Of a stretch of DNA of 64,000 nt, positions 45,548-54,554 are shown piece by piece (within the stretch, counting starts at the first letter, position 1; each line of letters starts with the position of its first letter). The position numbers and the translations under genes are program-made. Below the pieces are notes generated by a model. The model saw only the letters and a program-made list of their open reading frames with translations, had not been told where the DNA came from and did no database searches. Origin of the DNA: Photobacterium proteolyticum (GTDB taxonomy: Bacteria > Pseudomonadota > Gammaproteobacteria > Enterobacterales > Vibrionaceae); contig NZ_MJIL01000092.1 of the NCBI RefSeq assembly GCF_001939735.1, positions 158,445 through 222,444 on the forward strand. Direction: 5' to 3'.

Positions 45548-46707
45548 TCAAGAAATTCGTAATTGCACTTGCTCTGGTATTGGTCGCGGGGGCTGCTCAG
45601 GCAGAACTATCAAGGTACACGGCAGGGAAAGTGCAACGAGCCCAAACTCTGCAGCAAGAAGAGAAGTTGGATGAGGCCATTGCGCTGCTGGCGGAGATGT
45701 CACCCTCCAAAGCTTATGATGCCGCTTTCGTACAGCGTATGCTGGGTGTTTTCTACTGGCAGAAAGGCGATGTTAAAAAAGCCATTGCCAACCTCTCCAA
45801 AGCGGTTGAGAGTGGTTTGTTGAAAGACGAGCAGGCATGGGTTACCCAGCGCATGCTGGCTGATATTTTGTTGTCTGACGAACAGTTCAAACGTGCTTTG
45901 CCCCATTATTACCAGTTGTCCAAGGCAATTCCCGAGAACCAGAAAGCCGATGAGCTATGGTTGCGGATTGTTCAGGCCCATTATCAGATCAGTGAGTGGA
46001 AAAAGGTTCTGTCGGCAATAACAACCTATGAGAAGCTCAGTCGCGCTGATGAAGTCCAGCCTTTGTCAATCAAGTTGGGCGCTCAGCTTCAGCTTCAGAA
46101 GTGGCGTGAGTCTCTGCCAACCTTGCAACGTTTGATCCTGCTTGAACCCAACAAAGCGGTATGGTGGCAACAAACGGCGGGTATCCAGCTCCGGCTTAGT
46201 CGCTCGAAGGATGCGTTGGATACCTTGGCTCTGGCAAAACGTCAGGGCGTTGATCTGAGCCAGCAGGATTTGAAAACTCTGGCGCAGCTATATGCTCAGC
46301 AAGGGATCCCGGAAAGAGCGGCTGTCATCTATGCCCAGTTGAAAGGGGCAGAAACTGATGTTGAGCTGGTATCATCTCAGGCAATGTATTGGCAGATGGC
46401 CAAGGAATGGGATAAAGCCATTTCAATATGGGCGCTGGCGGCGGAGCTAGACAATAAACACCGCTGGCCGCTGGCCCAGCTGTTGCTTCAGGAGGGGCAT
46501 TATCGCAAGGCAATTGCCGAACTGGATAAGGTGACCCTAAAAGGGCGCAAGGACGATGTCGAGCTGGCAAAGGTACGTGCCTACTATAAGCTTGAGAATT
46601 ATGACAAAGCAATTATTCATGCCAAGCTTGCTAATAACATTAAATCGACCTCAGCGTCGAAAAGCTGGATTAAGTATCTAAGCCAAATGCGTAAAATGGA
46701 CAGTTAG
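45544..46707 (+). CDS. Exported TPR-repeat protein of the TonB2-type cluster
   Basis: 387 residues: signal peptide (MIKKFVIALALVLVAGAAQA) followed by about ten helical TPR-like repeats (for example AFVQRMLGVFYWQKGDVKKAIANLSKAVES). Such TPR proteins close the TonB2 operon in vibrios and have been proposed to assist the system. Overlap with tonB by 4 bp, and a strong terminator behind it, mark the end of a six-gene operon. Confidence 0.88.
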   Translation: MIKKFVIALALVLVAGAAQAELSRYTAGKVQRAQTLQQEEKLDEAIALLAEMSPSKAYDAAFVQRMLGVFYWQKGDVKKAIANLSKAVESGLLKDEQAWVTQRMLADILLSDEQFKRALPHYYQLSKAIPENQKADELWLRIVQAHYQISEWKKVLSAITTYEKLSRADEVQPLSIKLGAQLQLQKWRESLPTLQRLILLEPNKAVWWQQTAGIQLRLSRSKDALDTLALAKRQGVDLSQQDLKTLAQLYAQQGIPERAAVIYAQLKGAETDVELVSSQAMYWQMAKEWDKAISIWALAAELDNKHRWPLAQLLLQEGHYRKAIAELDKVTLKGRKDDVELAKVRAYYKLENYDKAIIHAKLANNIKSTSASKSWIKYLSQMRKMDS

Positions 46708-46767
46708 AAACTCTTTTATCTTTCGCTTATGGCAATTGTCGATGGCTTCCTTAGTGTTTGATTCTGC

Positions 46768-46798
46768 AAAGACCTCTTTTTCGAAAGAGGTCTTTTTT
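46768..46798 (+). terminator. Terminator of the TtpC-TonB operon
   Basis: Stem GACCTCTTT / AAAGAGGTC followed by TTTTTT. Confidence 0.9.
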
Positions 46799-46992
46799 AT
46801 ATTCGAGAAAACAACATAACTCACAGCAATTACCATGAGTCGGGTTAAGCTATAAGTAACTGGTCACTGAATGGTTCGATTATGGATATCCCCATACGGA
46901 AAATGACTTGGAAGACGATGAGGCGGTTAAACCGCCAACTAACGCAATGTAACGTGTGAAATCTCTCGTCTTTCTTTTTCTAGGGGGCATCT

Positions 46993-49014
46993 ATGTCTGT
47001 AAATGAAATACGTAACGTAGGATTTATTGGTCAAAGCGGGGTTGGGAAAACGACGTTAATCGAGCGTCTATTGTATGAGTCTCGGTCTTCCACGCACTTG
47101 GGGACAGTCAAAGACGGAGACACGATAACCGATTTTGATCCCCAATCTATTCAGTATCAGCACAGCATCGAAGCCACGCCTGTGGCACTTACCTGGCAAA
47201 AACACCGAATGAACATCCTCGACACGCCGGGGCTACCAGAACTGCTAGGCCGAAGTTTGAGTGTGTTTCCTGCCGTTGAGGCGACTGCCTTGGTACTTGA
47301 TGCAAACACGACTTTAAATCAGGTGTCGGAGCGGCTATTTGCTTTTGCGCAAGAGCAGCAAAAATGCCAGATGATCATCATCAACAAGCTCGACTTGAAC
47401 TCACATTTGATAGGTGAGCTCATATCTGAAGTTGCTGCCCATTTCGGCAGTAATTGTCTACCGATTAACTTACCGTCGGCAGATGGGAAGAAGGTAATCG
47501 ACTGCTACTATGCGCCTAAATACGATGAGCCTGTATTGTTTGATAGCGTAACGGATGTGCATGAGCGGCTTATCGATCAGGTGATTGAAGTTGACGAAGC
47601 CTTGATGGAGTTATATCTCGAGCAAGGCTCAGAACTATCACCACAACAGCTGCATGACCCATTTGAGGAAGCTTTGCGTACCGGGCATGTTATTCCTGTC
47701 TGTTTTGTTTCTGCCGAGACCGGGGCGGGTGTCGAGCTGTTGTTGAGAACGTTGGCCGAAATCATGCCGATGCCGGATGAAGGTAATCCACCTCTGCTGG
47801 AGAAAAAAGGCAAACAAGTCAAAGTTGACTGTGATCAGCTGGATCACAGTGTGGCCCATGTCTACAAGGTGAGTGTCGACCCGTACCTAGGCAAACTTGC
47901 CTATATTCGTGTTTTCCAGGGGGAGATAAACGCAGGCAGCCAGCTGTATGTTGGCGAGAGCAATAAGGCATTCAAGGTTGGCCACCTCTATCAGCTACAG
48001 GGTAAAAAACGGATTGAAATTTCCAGTGCGAAAGCGGGGGATTTCTGTGTGTTGGCAAAAGTTGATGACCTCTATTTTGACTCTGTTATTCATGACTCTC
48101 ATGATGAAGACAACATCAGGATGCGGACCTTGAGTTTCCCTGAACCTATGTATAGCCAGGCGATTAGGCCGACAAAACGGGGGGATGAACAAAAGCTCTC
48201 TGAAGTGCTGAACAAAATAGTGGCGGAAGACCCGACGCTTCGGCTCGAGCATCGCACTCGCACCAATGAAACCTTACTCAGTGGGCAGGGTGAGTTCCAC
48301 CTGAAAATTGCTCTCGAGAAGATGGAATCTTTGTATAAATTGCCAGTCTCAGCTGCCCAACCAAGTATCGAATACTACGAAACGATCACACAGCCTGCGG
48401 AAGGGCATTACCGCCATAAAAAGCAGAGTGGTGGTGCCGGGCAGTTTGGTGAGGTTCAGCTCAAGGTTCGTCCGTTAGAGCCAGAATCAGGCTTTGTGTT
48501 CGTTAATAAAGTTGTTGGTGGCGCTATTCCGACAGCCCTGATCCCTGCGGTCGAAAAGGGTATTCGGCAGGCCGTTGACGAAGGGGCTATATCCGGTAAC
48601 CCAATTCGGGATATTGAGGTGACCGTCTACGACGGTAAATATCACTCGGTGGATTCGAAGGAAATCGCCTTTGTGATTGCGGGAAAGAAAGCCTTCCTGG
48701 ATGCTGTCAACAAAGCCAGCCCTATCGTGCTGGAGCCGATTGTCGAGTTGTCTTTGGTTGTGCCGACTCTGGCGGTTGGTGACGTTACCGGGGATCTTGC
48801 GGGTAACCGGGGAGTGATTATCGGTACAAATGCTGCCCCGAATAATCAGACAACGCTGGACGCCAAGGCACCGCTTAATGAACTACAGGATTACTCTCAG
48901 CGGCTTCGGGCCATTACAGGAGGTGAAGGTAGTTTTAGTATGACACTGAGCCATTATGAACCGGCACCGATGAATGTTCAAAAGCGGGTTTGTGGTGAGA
49001 GTTTAGCGAGCTGA
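46993..49014 (+). CDS. Elongation factor G-like translational GTPase
   Basis: 673 residues. The P-loop GQSGVGKTT, DTPG and NKLD are present, followed by EF-G domains II to V (the domain IV/V region includes YRHKKQSGGAGQFGEVQLKV and GGAIPTALIPAVEKGI). It is shorter than classical FusA (about 700), and the switch I region lacks the usual RGITI motif: around residues 57-60 the wording is SIEATPVAL. It belongs to the EF-G-2-like branch, and a secondary role in translation or stress is inferred. A GGGGG-containing ribosome binding site (TAGGGGGCATCT) precedes the ATG. Confidence 0.9.
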   Translation: MSVNEIRNVGFIGQSGVGKTTLIERLLYESRSSTHLGTVKDGDTITDFDPQSIQYQHSIEATPVALTWQKHRMNILDTPGLPELLGRSLSVFPAVEATALVLDANTTLNQVSERLFAFAQEQQKCQMIIINKLDLNSHLIGELISEVAAHFGSNCLPINLPSADGKKVIDCYYAPKYDEPVLFDSVTDVHERLIDQVIEVDEALMELYLEQGSELSPQQLHDPFEEALRTGHVIPVCFVSAETGAGVELLLRTLAEIMPMPDEGNPPLLEKKGKQVKVDCDQLDHSVAHVYKVSVDPYLGKLAYIRVFQGEINAGSQLYVGESNKAFKVGHLYQLQGKKRIEISSAKAGDFCVLAKVDDLYFDSVIHDSHDEDNIRMRTLSFPEPMYSQAIRPTKRGDEQKLSEVLNKIVAEDPTLRLEHRTRTNETLLSGQGEFHLKIALEKMESLYKLPVSAAQPSIEYYETITQPAEGHYRHKKQSGGAGQFGEVQLKVRPLEPESGFVFVNKVVGGAIPTALIPAVEKGIRQAVDEGAISGNPIRDIEVTVYDGKYHSVDSKEIAFVIAGKKAFLDAVNKASPIVLEPIVELSLVVPTLAVGDVTGDLAGNRGVIIGTNAAPNNQTTLDAKAPLNELQDYSQRLRAITGGEGSFSMTLSHYEPAPMNVQKRVCGESLAS

Positions 49015-49549
49015 ATATCCTTATCTCGTTAGTAAGCCCGATTTAAGATAATAAGTCCGGCAGCCTTTAAGGTTGCCGGACATTTTTCTCTCGCATAACA
49101 TATTTTCCATATATTGATAATCATGCATGTCGTGAATTAATTTGTTATTTATCAATAATATAGATTAATTCTTGTTGTGAGCATGGTTCCATTAATTGAT
49201 CGTATTATTACTTTTTTTGCGTATGTAAATAATCAAACAGTTATATATCGATTCAGGTACAAATTGGGTCTTTCTGCCGATAAAATCGTGATGTAGTGCG
49301 CAAGTGGAATAAATGAGTTGATGATGACTTATTCTTTTTCTGATTGCTTCCTATAATTGATTGTTTTCCTCAATAGATTGCCTTTCCTATTTCCCTCCTC
49401 CAAAGCCGTAACACGAGTAAATTGGTTATAACTAAGTGTGATACGTATCTGTCATGCATTGGTATTAACAATGTTAATGTCTGTCTCGCTTTAAATTGCA
49501 AATAAGAACAACAACTTAACTACGCAAATGTTATATGAAGGAAAATATA
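49015..49549. other. Long A+T-rich leader before the subtilase
   Basis: 535 bp without a gene. The EF-G terminator is at 49055-49087. The rest is A+T-rich with a GATAATCAT near 49119 that is a partial Fur-like match only. It probably holds the subtilase promoter and a long leader. Confidence 0.5.
49055..49087 (+). terminator. Terminator after the EF-G-like gene
   Basis: Stem GTCCGGCAGCC / GGTTGCCGGAC followed by ATTTTT. Confidence 0.9.
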
Positions 49550-51259
49550 ATGAAAGCAAGACAGTTTTATCGTTCGGCTATTTCTGCGGCTGTAATGGCG
49601 GCAATTTCTTTACCTGTTCTAGCAGCGAATGACAGTGTCCCACCTGTTCCATTTGAAGAATTAACCACGGTCAAAGGGACAATCATTGAGCCAGTAATAA
49701 AAGAGCAACGCACTCGTTCGAAGAGAAGCCTCAGTGATGCTGCAGGCCAACTTGATGGTGACTGGTTTAACTTAGATCCGGAAATGAATGGTATTGAAGG
49801 TTCGAGTGTTGACCGTGTTTACGACACGATTTCTCTAACGCCGAGTGACACTCCGGTTGTGGTCGCCGTGATTGACTCAGGGGTTGATGTTCATCATGAG
49901 GATCTTCAGGGAAAAATTTGGGAAAACCCACGTGAGATCCCGAACAATGGTTTTGACGATGACTTCAACGGTTATGTTGATGATGTTTATGGGTGGAACT
50001 TCATAGGCGGGCGAGATGGCTCTCATGTTGCCTACGATACGCTTGCAGTGACCCGAGAATACAAACGTTACCAAGCCTATAAAGATTATGGTGTTTGGTT
50101 AACGCCTGACGAGAAAGCCTATTATGCAGGTGTCGAGAAGGAATACCTGGCTGAGTCTGAAGCGGCAAACAGTAAGTATCAGGCTTTCAAGGCGATGTAT
50201 GACGAAGCTCAGGCAAGTAAAGTCGTGTTGCAGAACAAACATGGACAGACTGATTTCTCATTGGCGGCCATTGAGCAAATTAGTAGTGATGATCCTGATG
50301 TAACGAAAGCTGCAGGCTTCCTGGTACAGACACTGTCTACATGGCGCTCCTTCGATTATATGGATTCCATGTTGGAGCGCTACAGTTCAGCGGTTGATTA
50401 TCACTACAACCTGGATTATGACCCTCGTGCAGAGATAGTCAAAGATCAGCCCTATAATCCTTGGCAGTTCCGATACGGTAATAATGATGTCATTGGCCCT
50501 GATGCGTCACACGGTACGCATGTAGCTGGGATCATAGCCGCTGATCGCTATAACCAGTTGGGTGTACGCGGAGTGGCAAACAACGTGAAGATCATGGCTT
50601 TGCGGGTTGTGGCCAATGGTGATGAACGTGATAAGGATGTTGCCAATGCGGTGCGTTATGCGGTCGATAATGGCGCGAAAATTATCAATATGAGCTTTGG
50701 TAAGGCATATTCACCGTATAAAGATGTTGTAGATGAGGCTTTCCGCTACGCGTCACGCCGCGGTGTATTGTTGGTTCACTCTGCAGGGAACAGCCACACC
50801 GATAACGATATCAAACCGAGCTATCCGAACCGTTTCCCTCTCTACTACCCGGGACACCGAATAAGTACCTGGCTAGATATCGGTGCGTCGGGAAATTACA
50901 AAGATCAGAGACTGGCGACGAGCTTTACCAATTTTGGTAAAGACAGTGTCGATGTATTTGCCCCTGGCTATAAGATCATGTCTACCACACCAGGTAACAA
51001 TTATCAGGCCTTTAGCGGAACCAGCATGGCCTCACCGGTTGTATCAGGCGTTGCAGCGCTTGCGCTGACTTACTTCCCGGATCTGAAAGGTCGTCAGTTG
51101 AAGAAAGCCATTCTAGAAACGGTAAGAACTTACGAGGGTCACATGGTTAAGAATCCGGCCACACCGGAAGTGATGGTGCCGTTCTCAGAGCTATCGGCTA
51201 CCGGCGGTGTTGTTGATGCCTACCATCTGCTGCAACACTTGCAGGAAAAACAGCAGTAA
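49550..51259 (+). CDS. Secreted S8 family serine peptidase (subtilase) with large insertion
   Basis: 569 residues from ATG 49550 (GAAGGA 8 bp upstream; an ATG at 49535 would spoil the signal peptide). After the signal MKARQFYRSAISAAVMAAIS, the catalytic triad is Asp109 (VIDSGVDVHHEDL), His321 (ASHGTHVAGI) and Ser492 (GTSMASPVV). Asp and His are about 210 residues apart, against about 30 in subtilisin; the extra block (about 155-300) is acidic/aromatic and helical (EKAYYAGVEKEYLAESEAANSKY). It is exported, and probably an extracellular or periplasmic protease. It lies between two iron-related gene groups but has its own long leader. Confidence 0.9.
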   Translation: MKARQFYRSAISAAVMAAISLPVLAANDSVPPVPFEELTTVKGTIIEPVIKEQRTRSKRSLSDAAGQLDGDWFNLDPEMNGIEGSSVDRVYDTISLTPSDTPVVVAVIDSGVDVHHEDLQGKIWENPREIPNNGFDDDFNGYVDDVYGWNFIGGRDGSHVAYDTLAVTREYKRYQAYKDYGVWLTPDEKAYYAGVEKEYLAESEAANSKYQAFKAMYDEAQASKVVLQNKHGQTDFSLAAIEQISSDDPDVTKAAGFLVQTLSTWRSFDYMDSMLERYSSAVDYHYNLDYDPRAEIVKDQPYNPWQFRYGNNDVIGPDASHGTHVAGIIAADRYNQLGVRGVANNVKIMALRVVANGDERDKDVANAVRYAVDNGAKIINMSFGKAYSPYKDVVDEAFRYASRRGVLLVHSAGNSHTDNDIKPSYPNRFPLYYPGHRISTWLDIGASGNYKDQRLATSFTNFGKDSVDVFAPGYKIMSTTPGNNYQAFSGTSMASPVVSGVAALALTYFPDLKGRQLKKAILETVRTYEGHMVKNPATPEVMVPFSELSATGGVVDAYHLLQHLQEKQQ

Positions 51260-51338
51260 TTTCACTCTGGTTTTAATGGCTTATAGCGGGTAGGGGGATC
51301 CTTACCCGCTTACGTAAACAATGTAAATTGAATGCCAA

Positions 51339-51353
51339 TGAAAACAATTATCA
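51339..51353 (+). promoter_or_regulatory. Fur box upstream of the PepSY/metal ABC operon
   Basis: TGAAAACAATTATCA matches the 7-1-7 Fur pattern at 12 of 14 positions, 48 bp before the PepSY gene. Confidence 0.75.
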
Positions 51354-51401
51354 ATTAAATTAAGCCGCATAACATTTTGTGACTGTTAGTTGTTTTCTAT
51401 C

Positions 51402-52031
51402 ATGCTGCTAAAAAATAAAGCGGTTCAGCTTTGGGCGCGTCGCCTCCATATCTATATTTCGATGGCTCTGTTGCTTATCGTGCTGTTCTTCTCGGTAACG
51501 GGTATTACGCTAAATCGGCCCGAGCTATTTGTGAAGAGCCAACCTGCAGTCGAAGAACTTACCTTGTTGCTACCTGATTCGTTATTGCAGTCAGGGAAAG
51601 TCCCTTTTGTGCCGAGCGAGCGGAGGTTACTTACCTACTTGCAACAGCATGCTGATATGTCGGGTACACCTTCTGCGATGGAGGTCTTTACCGATGGTGA
51701 GGAGGGTGAGCTGCTAGAGGGTGAAATTTCACTTGATTACAAAGGACCGGGCTTTAATGCCACCGTTTTTGTCGATTTAATAACCAAAGAAGCGGTGATC
51801 GAAAAATCACATTATGGTGTTGTTGCTGTTCTTAATGACCTCCATAAAGGGCGTAACAGTGGCGAAGTATGGAAGTGGTTTATTGATATTACTGCTTTGT
51901 TGATGGTGCTCTTTGTGTTGACGGGGGTTTGCCTGTTGTTGCCAAAGAAAAAGACCTTGGCAACATCGCTCAAATGGACGGCACTGGGCACATTGGTTTC
52001 TTTGTTGGTTTTCTTTTTGGCTGTTCCTTAA
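51402..52031 (+). CDS. PepSY-associated membrane protein
   Basis: 209 residues from ATG 51402 (a TTG at 51390 is in frame). N-terminal helix LHIYISMALLLIVLFFSVTGITLNRPELF, a periplasmic PepSY-type domain, then two C-terminal helices with DLHKGRNSGEVWKWFIDITALLMVLFVLTG. The HxxKGR/DLHKGR and first-helix histidines are typical heme-ligand-like positions of the PepSY_TM family, which reduces ferric or flavin substrates in some systems. First gene of a Fur-box-preceded operon. Confidence 0.85.
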   Translation: MLLKNKAVQLWARRLHIYISMALLLIVLFFSVTGITLNRPELFVKSQPAVEELTLLLPDSLLQSGKVPFVPSERRLLTYLQQHADMSGTPSAMEVFTDGEEGELLEGEISLDYKGPGFNATVFVDLITKEAVIEKSHYGVVAVLNDLHKGRNSGEVWKWFIDITALLMVLFVLTGVCLLLPKKKTLATSLKWTALGTLVSLLVFFLAVP

Positions 52032-52062
52032 GGCCAGCAGCTAAGTATTAAAAGGATTTCCC

Positions 52063-52587
52063 ATGACCTTTATTTCCAAGCCGCTTATAGCGCTTTCTGT
52101 TGCGCTGCCGCTGGCTTTCTCTGCCCACGCGAAACCTATTCCTGATAGTGCTTCGATGGATATTCAATTTGAATTACCAGTAATAAATACTTCGATGTAT
52201 GCCCGGCCATATGTGGCGGTGTGGATTGAAGATCAACAGCGAAAACCTGTCCGAACAGTTCAGCTTTGGATTGGTAAAGATGAGTGGCTTAAAGATCTTC
52301 GCAGTTGGTGGCGAAAGGTCGGCCGTTATGACCGTGAGTTAGTCGATGCTGTGACTTCGGCAACTCGGCCAGCAGGTGAGTACCGATTCGTTTGGGATGG
52401 TTTGGATGATGCCGGTAACCGGGTAGAGCAGGGGACATATACCTTCTATACCGAAGTAGTTCGTGAGCACGGAGGTCGAAATTATATTCGTCAGAAAATA
52501 CAGCTCGGTGAATCAGGTTTTACTCATCAGCTAGCGCCGACCGAAGAGACAGGCACTATCACTCTACATTACAGCGTCAACGATTAG
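52063..52587 (+). CDS. DUF2271 exported protein
   Basis: 174 residues: signal peptide (SVALPLAFSAHAKP) and a beta-rich domain with RPYVAVWIEDQQRKPVRTVQLWIG and RPAGEYRFVWDGLDDAGNRVEQGTYTFYTEVVREHGG, the family core (flagellar hook FlgD-like Ig fold). Always found with PepSY and DUF4198 genes in iron-regulated loci, as I recall Shewanella and vibrio clusters. Molecular role unknown. AAGGA precedes the ATG. Confidence 0.88.
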   Translation: MTFISKPLIALSVALPLAFSAHAKPIPDSASMDIQFELPVINTSMYARPYVAVWIEDQQRKPVRTVQLWIGKDEWLKDLRSWWRKVGRYDRELVDAVTSATRPAGEYRFVWDGLDDAGNRVEQGTYTFYTEVVREHGGRNYIRQKIQLGESGFTHQLAPTEETGTITLHYSVND

Positions 52588-52654
52588 TTATCTGCCCGAT
52601 AAATGAGTTCGATTTTCCATTTGTTTAGTTTCTCGTTAGTTAAGAGCATCAAAA

Positions 52655-53491
52655 ATGATCAAGAGTAAAAAAATTAAAGCGCTCTCTGTAGCGTGTGCTG
52701 TTGTTGCCGGCATGGCTGTTACGGCAACAGCCAATGCCCACCCGCGTTGGATAGTGCCGTCTCACTTTACCGTATCAAAAGAGGGCGGTGATTGGTTAAC
52801 CTTTGATGTGACAGCGTCACACGGGACCTTTGTGTTCGACAAACCGGCAGGTAGTGAAACCGGCCAAATCATTATGCCGGATGGCCGTATTCAGTACCCT
52901 TCTTATGTCACCAAGGGCAAACGACGCTCGATTTTTGACTTCTATTTTGAAGAAGAAGGTACGCACAAAGTACGCGTTAATAACGTTCCATCTTACTACA
53001 CGAAATATAAAGCAGGTCGGCGCGACACGGTTAAGTGGATGAAGGCTCATAAGGCCGAGCGTGCCCAGGTTCTGCCGGAGAAAGCCCGTGATGTCATCAC
53101 TCAAGTTAGTTATACCCGCGCAGAAACCTATGTCACTGTCGGCAAGCCGACGACCAAAGCATTTGAGCTGGAGGGAAAATATCTGGAACTTGTGCCGGTG
53201 ACGCACCCATCAGATATCGTTGAGGGCGAAGAAGTGGCGTTTCAGTTCTTCTATAACGGTGAGCCACAGCAGGGTGTAACTGCCGAGATCACTCGTGAAG
53301 GGACGCTGTACCGCAACCATCAGGAGCAAATTGATGTCGTCAGTGACAAGCAGGGGATGGTGACGTTTACTCCTGACACGGCAGGTCGCTGGTTGATGAA
53401 AGCGAACTACAAAGGTGAGCTGACTGATAACCCGCTGGCCGATATTTCGAGCGTCAATGTGCACCTGACATTTGAAGCGGTTCTTCAGTAA
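52655..53491 (+). CDS. DUF4198 exported protein
   Basis: 278 residues with a signal peptide (VVAGMAVTATANA) and the hallmark N-terminal HPRWIVPSHFTVSKEGGDWLTFDVTASHGTFVFD, a NikK/CbiK-like beta-sandwich thought to bind metal through N-terminal histidine. A second Ig-like module (GEEVAFQFFYNGEPQQGVTAEITREG) follows. It belongs to the same operon and probably handles metal in the periplasm. Confidence 0.88.
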   Translation: MIKSKKIKALSVACAVVAGMAVTATANAHPRWIVPSHFTVSKEGGDWLTFDVTASHGTFVFDKPAGSETGQIIMPDGRIQYPSYVTKGKRRSIFDFYFEEEGTHKVRVNNVPSYYTKYKAGRRDTVKWMKAHKAERAQVLPEKARDVITQVSYTRAETYVTVGKPTTKAFELEGKYLELVPVTHPSDIVEGEEVAFQFFYNGEPQQGVTAEITREGTLYRNHQEQIDVVSDKQGMVTFTPDTAGRWLMKANYKGELTDNPLADISSVNVHLTFEAVLQ

Positions 53492-53552
53492 TTTAATAGC
53501 CTGTGAATGCAGGCTATTCATTTCTTTCTTATTTAAGCTGTTGAGATTAATA

Positions 53553-53882
53553 ATGAAATTAATTACGAAAAAGCGTGCTAGTTTGCTTGCTCTCTCTCTA
53601 TCTGGTCTCTTTTCCGTGTCGGCACACGCGCATTTTCCTCTCATGAGCTGTTGGCTTGAAACTGACAAGGTAGTTTGCCAAGCAGGATACAGCGACGGTA
53701 GCGCAGCGGTTGATTATAACGTCGATATGTTCGACTACGATGACAACCTGATTGCCAAGGTATCAACAGACAAGCGGTCAATTGCTGAGTTTGAGCTGCC
53801 TGGCACTGACTTCTATCTGGTTTTTGATGCAGGGCATGAAAATCCAGTTGAGGTCGATGTTGTCGAGATTTCAGAAAAATGA
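53553..53882 (+). CDS. Small exported protein of the iron/metal operon (109 aa)
   Basis: Starts MKLITKKRASLLALSLSGLF with cleavage after AHA, so the mature protein begins HFPLMSCWLE, again an N-terminal His next to a short Cys-containing region (SCW, VCQAG). Beta-rich and acidic. I know no name for it; a metal-binding periplasmic accessory role is inferred from the operon. ATGA overlap with the next gene. Confidence 0.8.
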   Translation: MKLITKKRASLLALSLSGLFSVSAHAHFPLMSCWLETDKVVCQAGYSDGSAAVDYNVDMFDYDDNLIAKVSTDKRSIAEFELPGTDFYLVFDAGHENPVEVDVVEISEK

Positions 53883-54451
53883 TCTGCGAATCAGTCAGTG
53901 CCGATGATGGCGGCCGTGAAGGGAAGTGGGTTGCATTGTCGATTGCAGTCATACTTCTGATAGCAACAATCTTGCTTCCATACCATCAGACATCAACTGA
54001 GCAACTAGCGCTGGCCTCTCATCAAATATCAATTCAAGAGCTTGAGCCTCAGGAGTTGGCGATGATAGCCGATTTGCGCCTGGCTCACGAAGAAATACGT
54101 AATATTCGCCAGGATAGCCTTGAACTTGATGGTGTTGATAGCTGGCCATCCATCAGCGAGTTAGAAGATCAGTGGCTGGCACCATTTGTAAAGGACAAGA
54201 GCTGGCAGCACAAAGGCCAGCATCGGTGGCTGAATAACGACTCCGGTGCCTACCTGGGTATTCGTCAGCAACAGCAAGGCTCGGCTTCTGTTGTTCTTTA
54301 TTCTTTGCAGGCATTGCCTGATGTTTGGTTGGATTTTGGCGAAACAGCACGCTCTGTTTCCATTGAAGGCCTGACAGATCCCGCTGCGCTTATAGATGCC
54401 GGCTGGAAACAGGTTGTCTTTACTGCCCAAGAAGAAAATCATCCTCATTAA
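53879..54451 (+). CDS. DUF6162-like membrane-anchored protein
   Basis: 190 residues with one N-terminal helix (WVALSIAVILLIATILLPY) and a periplasmic domain with helices followed by WPSISELEDQWLAPFVKDKSWQ and GAYLGIRQQQQGSASVVLYS. I recall this as the family found just before zinc/iron-type ABC solute-binding genes. The start overlaps the previous stop by 4 bp. Function unknown. Confidence 0.75.
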   Translation: MICESVSADDGGREGKWVALSIAVILLIATILLPYHQTSTEQLALASHQISIQELEPQELAMIADLRLAHEEIRNIRQDSLELDGVDSWPSISELEDQWLAPFVKDKSWQHKGQHRWLNNDSGAYLGIRQQQQGSASVVLYSLQALPDVWLDFGETARSVSIEGLTDPAALIDAGWKQVVFTAQEENHPH

Positions 54452-54554
54452 CAGGCTCACTTTGCCAATCCTGCGGCAATTGCGAGTGGTATCCGCTATG
54501 AAACAGCTAGTAACAAGCAATATAAAAAGTCATATGCAAAACCAGATAGTAAAT

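Noticed and set aside
49109..49130. TTGATAATCATGCAT as a Fur box before the subtilase
   Set aside because: The left half matches, the right half does not, and it is over 400 bp from the start codon.
53472..53552. Longer N-terminus for the 109-aa exported protein
   Set aside because: The extra 27 residues overlap the DUF4198 gene and destroy the signal peptide that starts at 53553.
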